Assembly (NCBI GenBank): GCA_020054475.1
Contig: JAHWGJ010000001.1
Coordinates: 58,434-122,433 of the forward strand
Reading direction: 5' to 3'
DNA: 64,000 nt
From: Thermoplasmata archaeon
GTDB lineage: Archaea; Thermoplasmatota; E2; DHVEG-1
A model generated the notes under the pieces. The model did not search any database, was not told the DNA's origin, and saw nothing but the letters and a program-made list of their open reading frames with translations. Below, in pieces: positions 31,469 to 41,870 of the stretch; position 1 is the stretch's first letter; every line of letters starts with the position of its first letter. The position numbers and the translations under genes were made by a program.

Positions 31469-33414
31469 TATATATTCACCTCTGAATATGGAATATCATA
31501 TGGTTCTTTTGCTGGATGCCAATCAATTCTAAAATCTAATCTAAAATTATTTTTACCAATGATAGGATATGGAAATAGTCTTGCTCTATTCCAAAAATTA
31601 CAACCCCATATGTTATTTTCACAATCTTCAAAATAAGTTTGTATTCCATTAAGGATAAAATTATTTGACAGTATATTATTTAAGCATGATTCCTTTAGAT
31701 AGAGGCCATATTTTTTATTCCCCTTAATTTCATTATACTTCATTATATTACAATTTGAAAATTCTATAATAACACCATCTTCATTATAATTTACTACATT
31801 GTTACTTATAGTATTTGATGATGACCATATTATCATACCAATCTCGTTATCTGAAATAGTATTACGTGTTAAGGAATTATTTGATGAAAAACTATAGAGC
31901 ATCAATCCCACATATGTACTGTTCTTAATGATATTATCATAAATGGTATTATTCATTGATATAACATACAAGTGTATACCTTGACAAAAATTGTATATGG
32001 AATTACCTGAAATATTATTTTCATGTGAATAATCTAATTCAATACCACTACCATAAAATGTATTTTCATAACTATTATCATAATCAACAAGAGTATTATT
32101 GATAATTATATTGTCTTTAGATGCTTCTAAAAAAATGCCAAATTGGAAACTTGAAATATTGTTTTTTTCAATTGTGTTATTATTCGATTCTTGTAGAGAA
32201 ATTCCATCATATGAATAAATAAAATTGTTAAAAATATGTATTTTATCTGAAAAGACTAATTGGATGGCAGTATCTATATCGGATAAATGTTGATTTTGAA
32301 TACTAATATTTGAACAACATGCTAAAATTATCTGACCTGTATTTTCTACTGGAATGATTCCATTATTTTGGTTTTTATAATATCTAATTTGTTTATTATT
32401 TACAGCATTATTCTGAATGGTGTGTGTATCCCATTCATGTGGTTTGTTGCCCCCTATCGTTATACCATTGGATGTAAAATTGTTATCAATTATTGTAGTG
32501 TTATAGCTATAAGATAATCTTATACCACAGATATTATTATTTTTTATAGAATTATCTGATGAACTACTTATTATGATACCTAAACCACCATTACTTGCTA
32601 CATCGTTATAACAAAAACTATTATTTGAGGAATAAGTAACAAACATACTTGCACCTTTATTATCTGTTACTTGGTTATTGGTAACTGTACAATTTGATGA
32701 CTTTCTTATGTATATTCCAATACCTTGATTATTTGATATGTTATTAGCATTAATTGTATTTTGAGATGTAATTGGATTAAATTCATGGGGCGTTGAATCA
32801 AAAAATATACCAATATGTTCATTGTTTTCAATATTGTTTTTAGTGATTAAATTATTTGTTGAATCTTCAAATTCTATTGCATTATCATGGTTATTCGTCA
32901 AATAATTATCATAAATTTCATTAAATGAAGAAGATTTTAGAAATATTCCAATATTATTTTCAGTAATGATATTTCCATAGATCTTATTATATTTTGAATG
33001 AAGTTTAATTCCAGAATCATATGATGAATAATCTTGATCTCCACTGTTTTTTATTATAAAATTTGTTATAGTAACTGAATCTGCTATTACTTTAACAACA
33101 ACGCCTTTTTTTCCACCATTAATTACTGTGTTGTTTTTATATTCGCCAATTAATTTTATTGCTTTGTTTATATTCAGATTCTCCCGATACAATCCTTCTT
33201 TTGTAAATATTGTATCACCATCAATACTTGCATCAATTCCATCCTGTATATTGCGATAAGGATGTTTTAATGATCCATCCCATGGCCCCCAAATATTATC
33301 ATCATCAACATATATGGTTTTGATTGAAGAAGTATTATAACTGTAAGTAATAGGCATTATACTTGGAATTGATAGTATTATAAGTATAATCCAGATGATG
33401 GATTTTTTATTCAT
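31468..33414 (-). CDS. Secreted right-handed beta-helix (NosD-like) protein, long form
   Basis: A 648-residue protein, first of the operon. A signal peptide (MNKKSIIWIILIILSIPSIM) leads into the same YVDDDN / IQDGIDASIDGDTIF entry. Some twenty or more beta-helix turns follow (repeat type NNIGIFLKSSSFNEIYDNYL). It ends in DWHPAKEPYDIPYS. Many N-x-S/T sites suggest N-glycosylation. It is probably a paralogue of the shorter gene downstream. The role is extracellular: polysaccharide binding or cleavage, or adhesion, inferred from fold only. Confidence 0.88.
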   Translation of the reverse strand: MNKKSIIWIILIILSIPSIMPITYSYNTSSIKTIYVDDDNIWGPWDGSLKHPYRNIQDGIDASIDGDTIFTKEGLYRENLNINKAIKLIGEYKNNTVINGGKKGVVVKVIADSVTITNFIIKNSGDQDYSSYDSGIKLHSKYNKIYGNIITENNIGIFLKSSSFNEIYDNYLTNNHDNAIEFEDSTNNLITKNNIENNEHIGIFFDSTPHEFNPITSQNTINANNISNNQGIGIYIRKSSNCTVTNNQVTDNKGASMFVTYSSNNSFCYNDVASNGGLGIIISSSSDNSIKNNNICGIRLSYSYNTTIIDNNFTSNGITIGGNKPHEWDTHTIQNNAVNNKQIRYYKNQNNGIIPVENTGQIILACCSNISIQNQHLSDIDTAIQLVFSDKIHIFNNFIYSYDGISLQESNNNTIEKNNISSFQFGIFLEASKDNIIINNTLVDYDNSYENTFYGSGIELDYSHENNISGNSIYNFCQGIHLYVISMNNTIYDNIIKNSTYVGLMLYSFSSNNSLTRNTISDNEIGMIIWSSSNTISNNVVNYNEDGVIIEFSNCNIMKYNEIKGNKKYGLYLKESCLNNILSNNFILNGIQTYFEDCENNIWGCNFWNRARLFPYPIIGKNNFRLDFRIDWHPAKEPYDIPYSEVNI

Positions 33415-33537
33415 TTATACCCTCCAATATAATATTAGATGTTCTGATATAAAATCATTTGTAGCATTATTAACTTCTGATTATGATGTTAAAATTATTT
33501 TGCAAGATTTTAAATTATATTAATTATTTTCAATAGT

Positions 33538-34200
33538 ATGGTTAATTACATTTTTAAAGATAAATATGACGAGATTGTTAAAATTGGAAAGATAATATGC
33601 CTTGCTCGAACTTATAAAAAACATGCTGAGGAAATGAATTCGCATATAACAAAGGATCCTTTATTATTCTTAAAACCTTCTAGTTCAGTAATTTTTAATA
33701 ATAATTCGATTATAATTCCTTCAATATCAAAATGTTTACATCATGAGGTTGAGTTAGGCATCGTTATTGGAAAAAAATGTAGGGAAATTAACCAAAAAGA
33801 TGCTCAAGATTTTATTTTAGGATATCTTCTAGCTTTAGATATAACTGCAAGAGATATTCAGTTAGAAGCAAAAAAAAATGGATGGCCTTGGACAATAGCA
33901 AAAGGATTTGATACATTTGCTCCAATAAGTAAAATAATTTTAAAAAATAAAATAAATAATCCAAATAATCTCGATTTATCGTTAAAAATTAATGGGGAAA
34001 CGAAGCAAAAATCAAATACAAAAAACATGATTTACTCAGTTGAAAAAATTATTGAATTTATTTCTAAAATAATGACGTTAGAAAAGGGCGATCTAATCAT
34101 GACTGGCACCCCTGAAGGGGTTGGAGAAATATCTGAAGGGGATATTATTGAAGCAAAACTAGGTAATCTGAGTTCTTTGAAAATATATGTTAAAAAATAA
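33538..34200 (+). CDS. Fumarylacetoacetate hydrolase family protein
   Basis: A 220-residue member of the FAH family, which cleaves or isomerises C-C bonds in acylpyruvates and related oxo-acids using Mg2+. Motifs in order: the early LARTYKKHAEEMN, metal-binding HHEVELGIVIGK (His/Glu/Glu), ALDITARDIQ, WTIAKGFDTF and the end MTGTPEGVGEI. No SD is seen and ATG 33538 follows a TATA region, suggesting a leaderless mRNA. It is 92 bases upstream of the beta-oxidation operon in the same direction. The exact substrate is unknown. Confidence 0.9.
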   Translation: MVNYIFKDKYDEIVKIGKIICLARTYKKHAEEMNSHITKDPLLFLKPSSSVIFNNNSIIIPSISKCLHHEVELGIVIGKKCREINQKDAQDFILGYLLALDITARDIQLEAKKNGWPWTIAKGFDTFAPISKIILKNKINNPNNLDLSLKINGETKQKSNTKNMIYSVEKIIEFISKIMTLEKGDLIMTGTPEGVGEISEGDIIEAKLGNLSSLKIYVKK

Positions 34201-34291
34201 AAAAAAAATCTTTATTACCAAATTTTAGAAAAAGTTTTAAATTCTAATCTTATTGCCAGAATCACAATATTATTCTGAGGAGGCATAATTC

Positions 34292-35470
34292 ATGAAGGAA
34301 GTTGTAATAGTATCAGGAGTTAGAACAGCACAAGGGAAATTTTCCGGTGCATTAAAAGAATTTTCTGCTCCTCAACTAGGTGGAATTGCAATTAAAGAAG
34401 CTGTGAAAAACGCAGGATTAAAACCATCGGACATTGAAGAAGTTATAATGGGAAATGTTGTCCAAGCAGGACTTGGACAAAATGTAGCTAGACAAGCAGC
34501 AATAAATGCAGGCATTCCCTATGAAGCTGGTGCACTTCATGTTGATAAAGTATGTGGATCATCATTAAAAGCTGTAGTTTTAGCTGCTCAAGCAATTAAA
34601 AGTAATGATTCAGATTGTATCGTTGCAGGTGGAATGGAAAGTATGACTAATTGCCCATATATTTTAGAAAAAGCTAGATTTGGATATAGAATGTTTGATG
34701 GTAAAATCATTGATACAATGGTACATGATGGATTATGGGATGTTTATAATAATTTTCATATGGGAAATACTGGAGAAATTATTGCAGAGAGATATAATAT
34801 ATCAAGAGAGGATTGTGATATATTCGCAGAAAAAAGTCATAAAAAGGCTGCAAAAGCAACAAATAATGGAAGTTTTAAAAATGAAATAACACCAGTAGAA
34901 ATAAAAAAGAAGAAATCAGAAACTTTTATTTTTAATAAAGATGAAGGAATAAGAGGGGATAATACTGTTGAAAAATTATCGAAACTAAAACCATTTTTCA
35001 AAGAAAATGGAGTAGTTACTGCCGGAAATGCTTCTCAAATAACTGATGGATCATCTGCCGTAGTTGTAATGAGTAAAGAAAAAGCAGAAAAAAAAGGTTT
35101 AAAACCAATTGTAACTATAAAAGGTTACAATACATGCGGGGTAAAACCAGAATATGTTATGGAAGCTCCTATTCCGGGTGTAAAAAAACTCTTGAATAAA
35201 ATGGATCTAACAATTGATGACATTGACTTGGTTGAACATAACGAAGCTTTCTCATCAGCCTCAATTGCTTTGATGAATACAATTGGAATTCCTGAAAAAA
35301 TTTTTAACATTCATGGTGGCGCAGTAGCAATCGGTCATCCAGTTGGAAGCAGTGGTTCAAGAATATTAGTAACTCTAATGCATGCAATGAAAAAATATAA
35401 TAAAGTCAGAGGTTTGGCTACAATATGTCTCGGCGGGGGAAATGCTGTTTCAATGATAATTGAGAGATAA
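34292..35470 (+). CDS. Acetyl-CoA C-acetyltransferase (thiolase)
   Basis: A 392-residue thiolase splitting acetoacetyl-CoA (and possibly longer 3-oxoacyl-CoA) into acetyl-CoA. The catalytic nucleophile is in VCGSSLKAV (Cys near 88), the His in NEAFSSAS, the GHPVGSSGSRI loop, and the acid-base Cys in CLGGGNA. It starts at ATG 34292 with a GAGGAGG SD. It is followed by hydroxyacyl-CoA dehydrogenase 15 bases later and crotonase, making a beta-oxidation operon. The degradative direction is likely here because an acyl-CoA dehydrogenase and electron-transfer flavoprotein lie nearby. Confidence 0.95.
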   Translation: MKEVVIVSGVRTAQGKFSGALKEFSAPQLGGIAIKEAVKNAGLKPSDIEEVIMGNVVQAGLGQNVARQAAINAGIPYEAGALHVDKVCGSSLKAVVLAAQAIKSNDSDCIVAGGMESMTNCPYILEKARFGYRMFDGKIIDTMVHDGLWDVYNNFHMGNTGEIIAERYNISREDCDIFAEKSHKKAAKATNNGSFKNEITPVEIKKKKSETFIFNKDEGIRGDNTVEKLSKLKPFFKENGVVTAGNASQITDGSSAVVVMSKEKAEKKGLKPIVTIKGYNTCGVKPEYVMEAPIPGVKKLLNKMDLTIDDIDLVEHNEAFSSASIALMNTIGIPEKIFNIHGGAVAIGHPVGSSGSRILVTLMHAMKKYNKVRGLATICLGGGNAVSMIIER

Positions 35471-35485
35471 AAAAGGAGGTATAAT

Positions 35486-36340
35486 ATGACTATTAAAAAA
35501 ATTGGTGTAATTGGTGCTGGTCAAATGGGTCATGGGATAGCCCTTGTAGCAGCCAAAGCAGGATATGAAGTTATTTTAAGGGATATTGATGAAGAATTTG
35601 TAAAAAAAGGTTTAACAAAAATTGAAGGTTTTCTAGATAAAAGTATTGAAAAAGGAAAAATGAAACCTGAAGAAAAAAATGGAATATTATCTAAATTAAG
35701 AGGTACAACAAAACTAAATGAATTAAAGGATATGGATTTAATAATAGAGGCGATTTTTGAGAATATTAAGATTAAAAAAGAATTATTCAAAGATCTTGAT
35801 AAAATATGTAAAAAAGATACGTTTTTTGCTTCAAATACATCCACAATTCCAATTACTGATCTTGCATCTGTTACAAATAGACCCGATAAATTCATTGGAA
35901 TGCATTTTATGAATCCCGTACCTTTGATGAAGCTTGTTGAAGTAATAAAAGGTTTAAGAACTTCAAATGAAACAGCTAATTTAATTAAAGAAATATCGGA
36001 AAAAATGGGAAAAATACCTGTGGAAGTAAATGATGGCCCTGGTTTTGTATCTAATCGTGTTTTAATACCAATGATAAATGAAGCAGTTTATTGTCTGATG
36101 GATGGAACAGGAACGGCCGAGAATATTGATAGTGTGATGAAACTTGGAATGAATCATCCTATGGGGCCTTTAGCGTTAGCTGATCTAATAGGTTTAGATG
36201 TTTGTTTAGATATAATGAATGTATTATATGAGGGTTTTAATGATTCAAAATATCGTCCTTGTCCACTGCTAAAAAAAATGGTTCAAGGAGGTTATTTGGG
36301 GAGAAAAGCTGGAAAAGGATTTTATTCCTACTCTAAATAG
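35486..36340 (+). CDS. 3-hydroxybutyryl-CoA dehydrogenase
   Basis: A 284-residue NAD(P)-dependent enzyme oxidising (S)-3-hydroxybutyryl-CoA to acetoacetyl-CoA. N-terminal Rossmann motif [20 protein letters not shown] and [14 protein letters not shown] carry the catalytic His and substrate residues; the C-terminal helical domain has [25 protein letters not shown] is 8 bases upstream of ATG 35486. It is second in the operon between thiolase and crotonase. The length fits the single-function bacterial/archaeal form, not the crotonase fusion of some archaea. Confidence 0.95.
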   Translation: MTIKKIGVIGAGQMGHGIALVAAKAGYEVILRDIDEEFVKKGLTKIEGFLDKSIEKGKMKPEEKNGILSKLRGTTKLNELKDMDLIIEAIFENIKIKKELFKDLDKICKKDTFFASNTSTIPITDLASVTNRPDKFIGMHFMNPVPLMKLVEVIKGLRTSNETANLIKEISEKMGKIPVEVNDGPGFVSNRVLIPMINEAVYCLMDGTGTAENIDSVMKLGMNHPMGPLALADLIGLDVCLDIMNVLYEGFNDSKYRPCPLLKKMVQGGYLGRKAGKGFYSYSK

Positions 36341-36351
36341 GTGATTATATA

Positions 36352-37131
36352 ATGAATTATAAAAATATTATAATTGAAAGAAAAAATGGAATTGGAACAA
36401 TTACAATTAATAGACCAGGAGTATTAAACGCTTTAAATATTGAAACTATTCAGGAACTATCCAAAGGAATTGAAGAGCTTGAAAATGATAAAACAATCAA
36501 AGTTGTGGTAATTACAGGTAAAGGAAAAGCTTTCATAGCTGGAGCAGATATAAATCAAATGAAAAATATGACTCCTCTTCAATCAAAAGAATTTGCTGAG
36601 ATTGGACATAATATGTTATTTAAAATTGAAAATTCTCCTCTAATATTTATTGCAGCTATTAACGGTTATGCATTAGGCGGAGGTTGCGAAACTTTAATGG
36701 CTTGTGACATTTGTATTGCATCAAAAAACGCGATAATTGGTCAACCAGAAATTAACCTTGGCATTCATCCAGGATTTGGTGGAACTCAAAGACTCCCTAG
36801 ACTAGTTGGAAAAATGATTGCAAAAGAACTCTTACTCACAGGTAAAAATATTAATGCAGAAGAAGCAAAAAGGATTGGCTTAATAAATGATGTTGTTGAT
36901 GATGAAAAATTAATGGAAATCACATATAAAATCGCAGGTATTATATCAAATAAATCTCCAATTCAGACACAATTTATTAAATCACTTGTAAACAAAGGAT
37001 TAAATACAGATATTAATACAGCGTGTGCTTTAGAAATATCTCATTTTTCGGCAAGTTTCTCAACAATAGATCAAAAAGAAGGAATGTCTGCGTTTTTAGA
37101 AAAGAAAAAACCAGTTTTTAAGGGGAAATAA
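36352..37131 (+). CDS. Enoyl-CoA hydratase (crotonase)
   Basis: A 259-residue hydratase that adds water to crotonyl-CoA and similar enoyl-CoAs. Oxyanion-hole motif AFIAGADINQM near residue 65; the second segment GYALGGGCETLMACD carries one catalytic Glu, and PEINLGIHPGFGGTQRLPRLV the other. SD GGTGAT lies before ATG 36352. It closes the three-gene operon and is convergent with the mutase genes (stop 37131 against 37140). The substrate chain length cannot be told precisely. Confidence 0.94.
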   Translation: MNYKNIIIERKNGIGTITINRPGVLNALNIETIQELSKGIEELENDKTIKVVVITGKGKAFIAGADINQMKNMTPLQSKEFAEIGHNMLFKIENSPLIFIAAINGYALGGGCETLMACDICIASKNAIIGQPEINLGIHPGFGGTQRLPRLVGKMIAKELLLTGKNINAEEAKRIGLINDVVDDEKLMEITYKIAGIISNKSPIQTQFIKSLVNKGLNTDINTACALEISHFSASFSTIDQKEGMSAFLEKKKPVFKGK

Positions 37132-37139
37132 AAAAAAAT

Positions 37140-38081
37140 TTATTTTAGAATTTTTCCTAAAATTTTATCAGCAGCAGAATATGGATCAATTTCTTTATTA
37201 TATATCTGATCTATTAATAATTCAATTCCATCCTTAAATTTTGATTCATCGAAAATGAAATTCATTAATCTTTTTCTAATTATTTCAACTAGTTCAGCTT
37301 CATATCGTTTTTTCCTTTTTATATCAAATTCTTTACTAATTTTTAAGTATTTTTTATGTTCTTCAATCCTATTAATTACTTCTGTAATGCCATTATTCTC
37401 CTTAGCTATTGTTTTTATTACAGGGGTTCTTCTTTCTTTATTTGAACATTCAAGATCAACTAAACTTTCAACTTCGGCTACAGTTTGATCAACCCCTGAT
37501 TTATCCGCCTTATTTATTATAAAAATATCTGCAATTTCCATAACGCCAGCTTTTATTGCCTGAATAGAATCACCAAGTCCTGGAACTAGGACTACTAATG
37601 TTGTATCAGCTATTTTAATTACATCAACTTCTGCTTGCCCTACTCCAACAGTTTCAATTAGGATGATGTCCTTTCCAGAAGCATCAAGTATTTCAACAAC
37701 ATCATAAACCGCACTTGTAAGTCCACCTAGCATTCCTCTAGTACCCATACTTCTTATAAAAACTCCCTTATCCATCGTGAGTTCCATCATTCTAACTCTA
37801 TCACCAAGTAATGCCCCTCCACTAAATGGACTTGTAGGATCTATTGCTATAATACCTACTTTTTTCCCTTTTTTTCTAAATTCTCTTGTTATTTCACAAA
37901 TAAGAGTACTTTTACCGCCACCCATAACTCCAGTTATTCCAACAACGTGAGCTTTACCTGTAGAAAAGTGGATTTCTTTCATTGCTTTTGATGCTTTAAC
38001 ATCACCATTTTCTGCATATGATATTAATCGTGCAATTGATCTTGGTTCACCTTTTAAAACATTAGCCGCAATTTCATTCAT
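37140..38081 (-). CDS. meaB: MeaB/ArgK-type GTPase chaperone of a B12-dependent mutase
   Basis: A 313-residue G3E-family GTPase that gates cofactor loading and protects adenosylcobalamin mutases. P-loop [10 protein letters not shown] near residue 50, [15 protein letters not shown], switch motif [10 protein letters not shown], and NKAD for guanine. The P-loop has GGGKST, a normal variant. ATG 38081 overlaps the stop of the B12-binding subunit gene, so it is translated with it. In context its partner is the isobutyryl-CoA mutase-like pair at 38078-40161; IcmF-type enzymes have the same three parts fused. Confidence 0.94.
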   Translation of the reverse strand: MNEIAANVLKGEPRSIARLISYAENGDVKASKAMKEIHFSTGKAHVVGITGVMGGGKSTLICEITREFRKKGKKVGIIAIDPTSPFSGGALLGDRVRMMELTMDKGVFIRSMGTRGMLGGLTSAVYDVVEILDASGKDIILIETVGVGQAEVDVIKIADTTLVVLVPGLGDSIQAIKAGVMEIADIFIINKADKSGVDQTVAEVESLVDLECSNKERRTPVIKTIAKENNGITEVINRIEEHKKYLKISKEFDIKRKKRYEAELVEIIRKRLMNFIFDESKFKDGIELLIDQIYNKEIDPYSAADKILGKILK

Positions 38082-38473
38082 GATTTCACATTTTTATGTA
38101 TGAATTCAATTATTTCTTCTGTATGAGTTCCGGGTCCAAATACTCCAGTTATACCTTCTTTTTTTAATTTAGGTATATCTTGCTCGGGAATAATCCCTCC
38201 ACCTAAAACAATAATATCTTCTATATTTTTCTCTTTCAATAATTTTGTTACATCAGTAAATAATGTCATATGTGCTCCTGATAAAAGGCTTAATCCTATT
38301 ACATCAACGTCTTCCTGAATTGCAGTTTCTACTATCATCTCTGCAGTTTGATGTAATCCTGTATATATAACCTCCATACCAGCATTTCTTAAAGCACGAG
38401 CCACAATTTTAGCTCCTCTATCATGCCCGTCAAGACCTGGTTTTGCTATTAGAACTCGAATTTTTTTATTCAT
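38078..38473 (-). CDS. B12-binding small subunit of the acyl-CoA mutase
   Basis: A 131-residue cobalamin-binding domain. It has the DxHxxG motif with its lower ligand His in [13 protein letters not shown] (residues about 12-24), then SLLSGAH and GGGIIP of the base-on fold. It supplies the coenzyme to the large subunit encoded 11 bases upstream. SD GAGGAG lies before ATG 38473. In methylmalonyl-CoA mutases of bacteria this domain is fused to the large subunit; here, as in isobutyryl-CoA mutase (IcmB) and many archaea, it is separate. Confidence 0.93.
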   Translation of the reverse strand: MNKKIRVLIAKPGLDGHDRGAKIVARALRNAGMEVIYTGLHQTAEMIVETAIQEDVDVIGLSLLSGAHMTLFTDVTKLLKEKNIEDIIVLGGGIIPEQDIPKLKKEGITGVFGPGTHTEEIIEFIHKNVKS

Positions 38474-38484
38474 ATCATTTCTCC

Positions 38485-40161
38485 TCAGTAGATTGCTGGT
38501 TCTTCATATTCACCAAATATTTCTCTAAGTAACCCACATATTTCACCTAGAGTTCCATAAGATCGAACACAATTAAGTATATAAGGCATTAAATTTTCTG
38601 TTCCTTCTGCCGCCTTTTTAAGTTGATTAAGATATTTTTCAACTTTTTGATTATTTCGTTCTTTTCTTAGTTTTTTTAATCTATTGATCTGCCGATGTTC
38701 TCCTTTTTCATCCATTTTAAGTAGTGGAATAGTTAGTTCATCTTCGATAATATAATCATTAACTCCAACAATTTTTCTTTCTTTTGAATCAACTTCTTTT
38801 TGATATTTATATGCGCTTTCAGCAATCTCACGTTGAAAAAACCCTTTTTCTATTGCCGGAATTACTCCTCCAAGTTTTTCAACTTTATCAAAATATTTGT
38901 AGGTTTCTTCTTCCATTTTTTCAGTCAGCCATTCTAAATAATATGATCCACCTAATGGATCAATAGTATCAGTTACTCCACTTTCCTCTGCAATAATCTG
39001 TTGTGTTCTAAGAGCAATTCTTACAGCCTTTTCAGACGGTAATGCTAATGCTTCATCCATTGAATTAGTATGAAGTGATTGAGTTCCACCAAGAATGGCT
39101 GATAGAGCTTGTAGTGTAACCCTTACTATATTAATTTCAGGTTGTTGAGCTGTTAATGAACAACCTGCTGTTTGAGTATGAAAACGCATTAATAATGATC
39201 TATCTTTTTTTGCTCCAAGTTTTTTCATTTCTTTTGCCCATATTCTTCGAGCAGCACGATATTTAGCGATTTCCTCAAAGAAATCATTATGTGCATTAAA
39301 AAAGAAACTTAACCGAGGGGCAAAATCATCTATATCTAGTCCTCTTTTCGTCGCAGCTTTTACATATTCAATTCCATCTCCAAGAGTAAATGCAAGCTCT
39401 TGAGTTGCAGTTGAACCTGCCTCCCTTATATGATATCCACTAATACTAATGGTATTCCATCTTGGCACTTCTTTAAAACCATATTCAAAAGTATCAACAA
39501 TCAATCTCATTGAAGGTTCAGGTGGAAAAATAAAAGATTTTTGAGCAATATATTCTTTTAGAATATCATTTTGAATTGTTCCACCTATACGTCGTCTATC
39601 GATTCCTCTATTTTCAGCATTTGCAATATACATTGCCCACACTATTGCCGCTGGCCCATTGATCGTCATAGAAGTTGTTATCTCATCTACAGCTATTCCA
39701 TCAAACAATATTTCCATGTCACTAAGGGAAGATATTGCTACCCCACATTTTCCAAATTCACCCCTTGCAAGATGGTGATCAGTATCATAACCATATAATG
39801 TAGGATAATCAAAAGCAACACTAAGACCTGTTTCACCATGACTTAATAGAAATTTATATCGTTTATTAGTTTCTTCAGCGCTACCAAAACCTGCAAATTG
39901 TCGCATCGTCCATAAACGACCTCTATGCATTGTTGAATGTATACCTCTTAGGAAGGGATATTCACCGGGGAATCCAATATCTTTTAAATAATCTAAATCT
40001 TTGTTATCATAAGGACAATAAATATTATTGATTTCTATTCCCGATAAATTATCAAATGATTCCTTTCTTTCAGGATGTTTTTTAATATGTTTATTATAAT
40101 TATTTTTCACCCATTCTTCTTTTTTATTTTTTATATATTCTATTTTTTTTTTATCATACAT
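38485..40161 (-). CDS. B12-dependent acyl-CoA mutase large subunit, isobutyryl-CoA mutase-like
   Basis: A 558-residue TIM-barrel subunit (N-terminal mutase domain). The family motifs are [34 protein letters not shown] and [12 protein letters not shown]. Specificity is telling: in methylmalonyl-CoA mutase Tyr89 and Arg207 hold the carboxylate, while isobutyryl-CoA mutase has Phe and Gln there. I count Phe89 (RQF) and Gln207 (YIAQKSF) here, spaced exactly 118 residues as in Propionibacterium. It is therefore more likely to isomerise isobutyryl-CoA and butyryl-CoA than methylmalonyl-CoA. SD GAGGAT precedes ATG 40161. Neighbours are the B12 subunit, MeaB and adenosyltransferase. Confidence 0.9.
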   Translation of the reverse strand: MYDKKKIEYIKNKKEEWVKNNYNKHIKKHPERKESFDNLSGIEINNIYCPYDNKDLDYLKDIGFPGEYPFLRGIHSTMHRGRLWTMRQFAGFGSAEETNKRYKFLLSHGETGLSVAFDYPTLYGYDTDHHLARGEFGKCGVAISSLSDMEILFDGIAVDEITTSMTINGPAAIVWAMYIANAENRGIDRRRIGGTIQNDILKEYIAQKSFIFPPEPSMRLIVDTFEYGFKEVPRWNTISISGYHIREAGSTATQELAFTLGDGIEYVKAATKRGLDIDDFAPRLSFFFNAHNDFFEEIAKYRAARRIWAKEMKKLGAKKDRSLLMRFHTQTAGCSLTAQQPEINIVRVTLQALSAILGGTQSLHTNSMDEALALPSEKAVRIALRTQQIIAEESGVTDTIDPLGGSYYLEWLTEKMEEETYKYFDKVEKLGGVIPAIEKGFFQREIAESAYKYQKEVDSKERKIVGVNDYIIEDELTIPLLKMDEKGEHRQINRLKKLRKERNNQKVEKYLNQLKKAAEGTENLMPYILNCVRSYGTLGEICGLLREIFGEYEEPAIY

Positions 40162-40176
40162 AAATAAATCCTCTAA

Positions 40177-40701
40177 TTAGAAATCAATGCCCTTTCTTGC
40201 GATTACTCCATTTTGATATGGATGTTTAATTTCAAGCATTTCTGTAACTACATCTGCAATTTTTACAAATTCTGGATTTGCATATCGACCTGTTAAAATC
40301 AGCTCCATTTTTTCAGGTTTTTCAATAATCAATTTTATAACTTTTTCCACCGGAATTAAATTGAAATCAACAGCAACGTTTAATTCATCCAATATTAACA
40401 TATCATATTTGTTGCTCAACATAACTTTTCTAGCATGTTCAAATCCTTCTCTTGCTAGATTGATATCTATTTTCTCAGGATTTTCTTTTGATACGAATTC
40501 ATCTCTACCATATTGGATGAATTCAAAATTTGGTATTTTTTCTAATGTATCCAGTTCACTGTATCTTCTCCCTTTCATGAATTGGATCATTAATATTTTA
40601 TTATTAGCCCCCGCGGCTCTAATGCCTAGTCCTATCGCTGCTGTTGTTTTTCCTTTTCCAGCGCCTGTATATATATGTATTCTTCCTTTTTCAAATGCCA
40701 T
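40177..40701 (-). CDS. cobO: Cob(I)alamin adenosyltransferase, CobA/CobO type
   Basis: A 174-residue P-loop enzyme transferring the adenosyl group of ATP to cobalt, giving adenosylcobalamin. P-loop GAGKGKTTAA (residues about 14-23), MKGRRYSE and DELNVAVDFNL are characteristic. It is 15 bases upstream of the mutase gene on the same strand and so starts the mutase operon, supplying its coenzyme. The start is ATG 40701, with no strong SD. The spacer upstream holds the hairpin at 40818-40876. Confidence 0.94.
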   Translation of the reverse strand: MAFEKGRIHIYTGAGKGKTTAAIGLGIRAAGANNKILMIQFMKGRRYSELDTLEKIPNFEFIQYGRDEFVSKENPEKIDINLAREGFEHARKVMLSNKYDMLILDELNVAVDFNLIPVEKVIKLIIEKPEKMELILTGRYANPEFVKIADVVTEMLEIKHPYQNGVIARKGIDF

Positions 40702-40817
40702 ATCAAGTTTTGTGAATAATTAAGTTAATTATATTATTTTCTTCTCTTTAAAAATTGATTAATTGATAAATAGATTTATAATTTGATCTTATGATATAAA
40801 AATATTAACGGGAGGGA

Positions 40818-40876
40818 AGAAAGGGAAGCAGCTTAAAAATCGTTACAGAACCATAAATAGGGCTGCGTCCCTTTCT
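40818..40876. other. Strong 15-bp hairpin, candidate structured RNA upstream of the cobO-mutase operon
   Basis: AGAAAGGGAAGCAGC (40818-40832) pairs with GCTGCGTCCCTTTCT (40862-40876) over 15 positions with a single A/G mismatch, around a 29-base loop. It is much more G/C-rich than the surrounding spacer. It lies between the divergent cobO and 40999 starts. On the plus strand a TATA-like TATAAAAATA at about 40795 would place an RNA start near the hairpin. It is not a recognisable cobalamin riboswitch. Small RNA, attenuator or terminator are all possible. Confidence 0.5.
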
Positions 40877-40998
40877 AAATCTACGCTATATGATATATAT
40901 ACTTTTCATTATTTAAATATTATTATGATATAGTATAATAATAGGTAAATAATAGGTAAATATAAAAAAATATTTAAATAAATTAAACATTCTATATT

Positions 40999-41217
40999 TT
41001 GGGGGTTGAAAAGAGGGTAGATAAAACAACAAAAATAACTCTTTTAGGAATTATTTTAGGAGCTTTTATTTTTATAGGATTTTACCTCTCAGCTTTATAC
41101 GATTTTAAGATAATAGGAATACCGCCTTTAGAAGAATTCATTGCCATGTTAGGAGTTTTAATTTTTATCATTAGTGGATTTTTTTATTTCTCATTAAAAA
41201 CAATAGGTATAAATTGA
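40999..41217 (+). CDS. 72-residue membrane protein, unknown
   Basis: A small protein with a basic start (MGVEKRVDKTTK), two membrane helices (ITLLGIILGAFIFIGFYL and FIAMLGVLIFIISGFFYF), and a short loop with IGIPPLEE. The start is a TTG at 40999, with a TATA-like TATTTAAATA about 25 bases upstream and no useful SD, so the mRNA may be leaderless. It is the first gene of the right-hand transcript from this spacer. No family is recognised. Confidence 0.55.
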   Translation: MGVEKRVDKTTKITLLGIILGAFIFIGFYLSALYDFKIIGIPPLEEFIAMLGVLIFIISGFFYFSLKTIGIN

Positions 41218-41322
41218 TTGTTTACATTAAATAGATGATTTTTTAGTGTGAATTAAATATTTTTTTTAGTTATTTTTATTATATATGATTTTATTATTAT
41301 ATTTTTAGTAAGTGGTGAGAAC

Positions 41323-41754
41323 ATGATTAAAAAAATTTTAGTTTGTATATTGGTTTTATCATTGATTAATATTTTTTCTGGATGTCTGGATGAGGATAAA
41401 GATGATAATGACCAAGATCAGAATATAAATGATATTGATATTAGTTGTTCAGTATATATTCTTGGAAATAATATTATATTGAAAAATAAAGGCGGTGATA
41501 CAATTAAATTTGATAGTATAAAGGCTAGTATTAATATTGGAAATGATGCATTTAATATAAGTTCAAAAGATTTTGAATTATTATTTCATAATGAAGATGA
41601 ATATTGGAGTATTGGAGAATTATTTGCAATTCATAATGATAATTTATCAATAACAGGTGTTTTAATTGATTTGTATATAGTTGATTTAAAATCTGATTAT
41701 GTTATAATTTATGCTTCGAATAAATATGGTGAATTTAAAATAGTTGATGAATAA
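41323..41754 (+). CDS. Lipoprotein with pilin-like beta domain
   Basis: A 143-residue exported protein. The signal peptide ends in a lipobox FSGC (Cys near residue 21), followed by a very acidic linker EDKDDNDQDQN. The beta-rich rest (VYILGNNIILKNKGGDTIKF, IKASINIGNDAF) resembles archaeal type IV pilin or flagellin-type C-terminal domains, which carry the LKNKGGDTI pattern. It may be anchored to the membrane outside the cell. GGTGAGAAC precedes ATG 41323. Function unknown. Confidence 0.65.
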   Translation: MIKKILVCILVLSLINIFSGCLDEDKDDNDQDQNINDIDISCSVYILGNNIILKNKGGDTIKFDSIKASINIGNDAFNISSKDFELLFHNEDEYWSIGELFAIHNDNLSITGVLIDLYIVDLKSDYVIIYASNKYGEFKIVDE

Positions 41755-41870
41755 AAACAATAAATCAAAAAAAAATGATGATAACTTAACTCCTAACCCT
41801 ATATTTTTTAATATTATCATAATTAATATTGACCGTAACCTTTATTTTTAGTAATTTCATTCCCAGCGTT

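Noticed and set aside
40818-40876. Cobalamin riboswitch
   Set aside because: The expected conserved core of B12 riboswitches is not present; only a simple long hairpin is visible.
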